Source: DATAES01 sp963802415 (lineage in GTDB: Bacteria > Actinomycetota > Acidimicrobiia > Acidimicrobiales > JACDCH01). Taken from it: a stretch of 64,000 nucleotides of DNA. The notes beneath the pieces are model-generated. The model ran no database searches. It had not been told where the DNA came from and saw only the letters and a program-made list of their open reading frames with translations. Positions 61,357-64,000 of the stretch are shown here, in pieces (within the stretch, counting starts at the first letter, position 1; each line of letters opens with the position of its first letter). Both the position numbers and the translations under genes were made by a program. The stretch is from assembly GCA_963802415.1 (NCBI GenBank), contig CAWDIH010000001.1:2852001-2916000 (forward strand). Reading direction: 5' to 3'.

Positions 61357-63444
61357 GTGACTGCGACGATCGACGATGCTCTGACCTACAGGGGTTTTCC
61401 CAAGGCGGAGTTGATCGACGACTACCGCGTGGCGCTGGTGAGCCGGTCGCTCGACGACAGGGAGATCAGCCTGCAGAAGCAGAGCCGGGTGTTCTTCCAG
61501 ATCTCCGGCGCCGGCCACGAGGCGCTGCTGCTGGCACTCAGCCACTCTCTGCACGCAGGCTACGACTGGTTCTTCCCGTACTACCGCGACCGCGCCCTCG
61601 TGCTCGGGTTGGGCGTCACGCCGTTCGAGATGTTGCTCGAGGCGGTGGGGTCGGCCGACGATCCCGCGAGCGGCGGCCGGCAGATGCCGTGCCACTGGGG
61701 CCACCGCGAGAAGCACATCGTCACGCAGTCGTCACCGACGGCTTCGCAGTGCATGCCAGCGGTCGGTTGCGCCGAGGCGACGCGCTACATCCAGGGCCGC
61801 AACCTGCCCGGCTGCGACGCGCACGGCGACGAGATCACGTACGTGTCCCTCGGCGAGGGCGCGACGAGCGAGGGCGAGTTCTGGGAGTCGCTCAACACTG
61901 CGTGTCGACTGCACCTTCCGGTGCTCTACATCGTGGCCGACAACGGCTACGCCATCTCGGTACGCGCCGAGGACCAGTCGCCGGCTCCGATCTCCGAGAT
62001 GGTGCGCGGCTTCCGCGGTCTCGCGGTGACCAAGATCGACGGGCGCGACTACTTCCAGGCGCGTCACTTCGGCGCCCGCGCCATCGCCCGCGTGCGAGCG
62101 GGCGAAGGGCCAGGGCTCGTCCACGCCAAGGTCACCCGCCCGTATTCCCACTCGGCGGCCGACACGCAGTCGAAGTACCGGCCCGCCGGAGGAGCTGGCC
62201 GACGAGGCGAAGCACGATCCGATCCTCGTGCTCGAGCACGAGTTGGTGAAGGGCGGCGTCTTGAGCGCCGAGGATGCCGATCGCATCCGCGGCGAGGCCA
62301 AGGACATCGTCGCCGACGCAGCCAAGGAGGCACTGGCTGCGACGAAGCCGGATCCCGCGTCGGTGCTCGAGCACGTGTACGTGCGACCGCCCATCCCTGA
62401 ACCTCCCGCGCCGCCGGCGGACGGCGACGGCGTCACCTTCGGCGAAGCGATCCGGCGCACGCTGCACGAGCTGATGGCCGCGGACGAGCGCATCCGAGTG
62501 TTCGGCGAGGACGTCGCCGACGCACCCGAGGACGTACTGGCCGACGTCGAGGGCAAGGGCGGGGTGTTCGGCACGACACACGGCTTGCAGCGCACGTTCG
62601 GCATCGCGCGATGCTTCAACACGCCGCTCGCCGAGGCGAACATCGTCGGGCGCGCCATCGGTCAGGGCATCCGCGGTCTGCGGCCGTGTCCCGAGATCCA
62701 GTTCTTCGATTACATCTGGCCGGCCATGACGCAGATCAAGAGCGAGGCGGCGACGATCCGCTGGCGCTCGAACGGCGCGTGGTCGTGCCCCGTGGTGCTG
62801 CGGGTGGCGATCGGCGGCTACCTGACCGGCGGTGCGATCTGGCACAGCCAGTGCGGCGAGTCGATCTTCTCCCACGTGCCGGGGCTCATCGTGATGTTCC
62901 CGTCGCGGGCGCGTGACGCGGCAGGGATGCTGCGTGCCGCGTTCCGCTGCGAGGACCCGGTGCTGTTCCTCGAACACAAGCACCTGCTGCGCCAGGCGTA
63001 CGCGAAGGACCCGTTTCCCGGCGCCGGACTAGGTGGTGCCGCTCGGATCGGGTGACGTGGTCCAGGAGGGCACCGATCTGACGATCGTCACGTACGGGGC
63101 GACGGTCGAGCGCTCGCGCCAGGCCGTGGCCCGGCTCGAGAACGGCGCATCGGTGGAGATCATCGACCTGCGTTGGCTCGTGCCGTGGGACCAGGACCTC
63201 GTCGCGGCGTCGGTCGCGAAGACGGGACGCGTGCTCGTCGTGCACGAGGACATCCGGACGTGCGGGTTCGGCGCCGAGGTGGCGGCGTGGATCGCGCGAG
63301 GAGTGCTTCACCTCGCTCGACGCCCCGGTCGAACGCGTCGGCGCGAAGGACTGCCACGTCGCCTACGCACCCGTCCTCGAGGACGCCATCCTGCCCCAGG
63401 CCGACGACATCGCGGCCGCGGCCCGCCGCGTCCTCACCTTCTGA
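61357..63444 (+). CDS. Fused E1 alpha/beta 2-oxoacid dehydrogenase (thiamine diphosphate), three frameshifts
   Basis: About 694 residues from GTG 61357. The alpha half has the thiamine-diphosphate region ITYVSLGEGATSEGEFWESL with NGYAIS, and the beta half VFGEDVADAPEDVLADVEGK, EIQFFDYIWPAMTQIKSEAA and the C-terminal RVLVVHEDIRTCGFGAEVAA. E1 of this type decarboxylates branched 2-oxoacids or similar, handing the acyl group to an E2 that is not in the window. Extra bases are inferred near 62181, 63031 and 63299, three in all, so net length stays 3n. Confidence 0.85.
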
Positions 63445-63467
63445 CCCCGGCCACGAATGTTGGATGG

Positions 63468-63491
63468 AAACGGGTGCTATAGCACCCGTTT
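63468..63491. terminator. Bidirectional hairpin terminator
   Basis: AAACGGGTGC-TATA-GCACCCGTTT: ten-pair perfect stem with T-rich flank on both strands, between the convergent E1 and threonine dehydratase genes. Classic rho-independent layout. Confidence 0.85.
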
Positions 63492-63510
63492 CTCCCCGGA
63501 ATTCGCTCTG

Positions 63511-64000
63511 TCAGTCGTCGATGGGCACGGTGGCCACGCGGTAGCCCTCTTCATCGAGGGCGGTGATCACGGCTTCGGCATGAGCTCGATCCATGGTCTC
63601 GATGGCGAGCTCGACTTCGGTGCTGTGGATCGGTGCCGCGCCGAACAGGCGTTGGTGCACGACTTCGACGATGTTGCCGCCCATGCGTCCGATCACACCG
63701 GTGAGCCGCGAGAGCGAGCCGGGGTGATCGTCGAGCCACACCCGTAGGCGCGAGAGGCGACCGCTGTGGACGAGTCCACGGAGGATTGTCGAGGAGAGCA
63801 GTCGGGGGTCGATGTTGCCGCCCGTGAGGACGACACCGACCCGCTTGCCTTCGAAGCGCTCTCGGTGCTCGGTGATCGCGGCGAGCCCCGCCGCCCCCGC
63901 TCCCTCGGTCACGACCTTCTCGATCTCGAGGAGGAGATTGACTGCTTCTTCGAGCGCTCGTTCGCTCACCGTCACGACGTCGACGTCGACGGCGGCGTGG
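63511..64000 (-). CDS. Threonine dehydratase (ACT-domain type), C-terminal part (runs off right edge)
   Basis: The frame enters at 64000 and ends at 63511. LLEIEKVVTEGAGAAGLAAI then GKRVGVVLTGGNIDPRLLSS is the end of the PLP domain of catabolic-type threonine dehydratases. A C-terminal ACT domain follows: RLRVWLDDHPGSLSRLTGVI and GGNIVEVVHQRLFGAAPIHS. The enzyme makes 2-oxobutyrate from threonine. The catalytic lysine lies beyond the edge. Confidence 0.88.
   Translation of the reverse strand, partial: HAAVDVDVVTVSERALEEAVNLLLEIEKVVTEGAGAAGLAAITEHRERFEGKRVGVVLTGGNIDPRLLSSTILRGLVHSGRLSRLRVWLDDHPGSLSRLTGVIGRMGGNIVEVVHQRLFGAAPIHSTEVELAIETMDRAHAEAVITALDEEGYRVATVPIDD

Noticed and set aside
1..64000. 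CRISPR array or prophage structural genes
   Set aside because: No regular direct repeats with unique spacers and no capsid, tail or terminase-like proteins are visible.

Overview
The window is high-GC DNA from an actinobacterium, most likely an uncultured member of the Acidimicrobiia. WhiB, a mycothiol-type MshC ligase, a DUF222/HNH (13E12-type) endonuclease, a bifunctional PutA and many GTG starts support this. The lineage is an inference from gene content. Many otherwise well conserved genes are broken by single-base indels, and one tRNA carries an extra loop base. Much of this looks like uncorrected long-read sequence rather than true gene decay. Broken genes are therefore given as whole loci with the inferred frameshift position.

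Region by region. 0-6.7 kb: a lipid or steroid-type acyl-CoA catabolic operon on the minus strand (acyl-CoA dehydrogenase, enoyl-CoA hydratase, MaoC-type dehydratase, NIPSNAP-like protein, cytosolic type-1 periplasmic-binding-fold protein), a divergent amidohydrolase, and a TetR regulator. The same inverted repeat lies in the amidohydrolase/operon promoter and in the tetR promoter. 6.9-19.5 kb: DUF4389, DUF2461, winged-helix protein, PutA, a membrane protein/mannosyltransferase/GT2/ChbG deacetylase/methyltransferase operon interrupted by a MITE-like element, then class V aminotransferase, AsnC regulator and 4-hydroxyphenylpyruvate dioxygenase. 19.57 kb: tRNA-Val(GAC) followed by an integrase remnant. 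19.7-28.7 kb: an accessory-looking stretch with a hydrolase-adenylate cyclase fusion, a beta-propeller remnant, a dispersed repeat family, oxidoreductases and truncated genes. 28.8-37.7 kb: PurU, methyltransferase, MshC, truncated DinB-like and VOC genes, metallo-beta-lactamase fold protein, aquaporin, MFS exporter, DUF5655, WhiB. 37.7-41.7 kb: TetR with two palindromic operators, a duplicated DUF6125 protein, and a tandem pair of secreted or membrane proteins sharing a WHxHxxxC domain, one with a long histidine-rich linker. 41.7-48.5 kb: acetyltransferase, methyltransferases, kinases and a DUF222/HNH gene. 48.5-55.5 kb: sulfatase, arylamine N-acetyltransferase, a Tat-signal/DUF4331 operon and an ABC-2 exporter (ATPase plus two permeases). 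55.5-60.4 kb: a Fur/Zur-regulated metal ABC uptake operon that also carries a DUF6529 membrane protein and a c-type cytochrome. 60.4-64 kb: NTF2-like and unknown proteins, a fused E1 alpha/beta 2-oxoacid dehydrogenase, and the C-terminal part of threonine dehydratase off the right edge.

How it works together: catabolism (acyl-CoA, proline, tyrosine, branched 2-oxoacids) dominates, with local regulators beside their targets. ATGA or TGATG stop/start overlaps show tight operons. At least six genes share a TANNNT-N6-GTG start arrangement that predicts leaderless transcripts. The strongest candidates for undescribed biology are the WHxHxxxC/histidine-rich protein pair (39.6-41.7 kb) and the metal ABC + DUF6529 + cytochrome c operon (55.5-59.9 kb).
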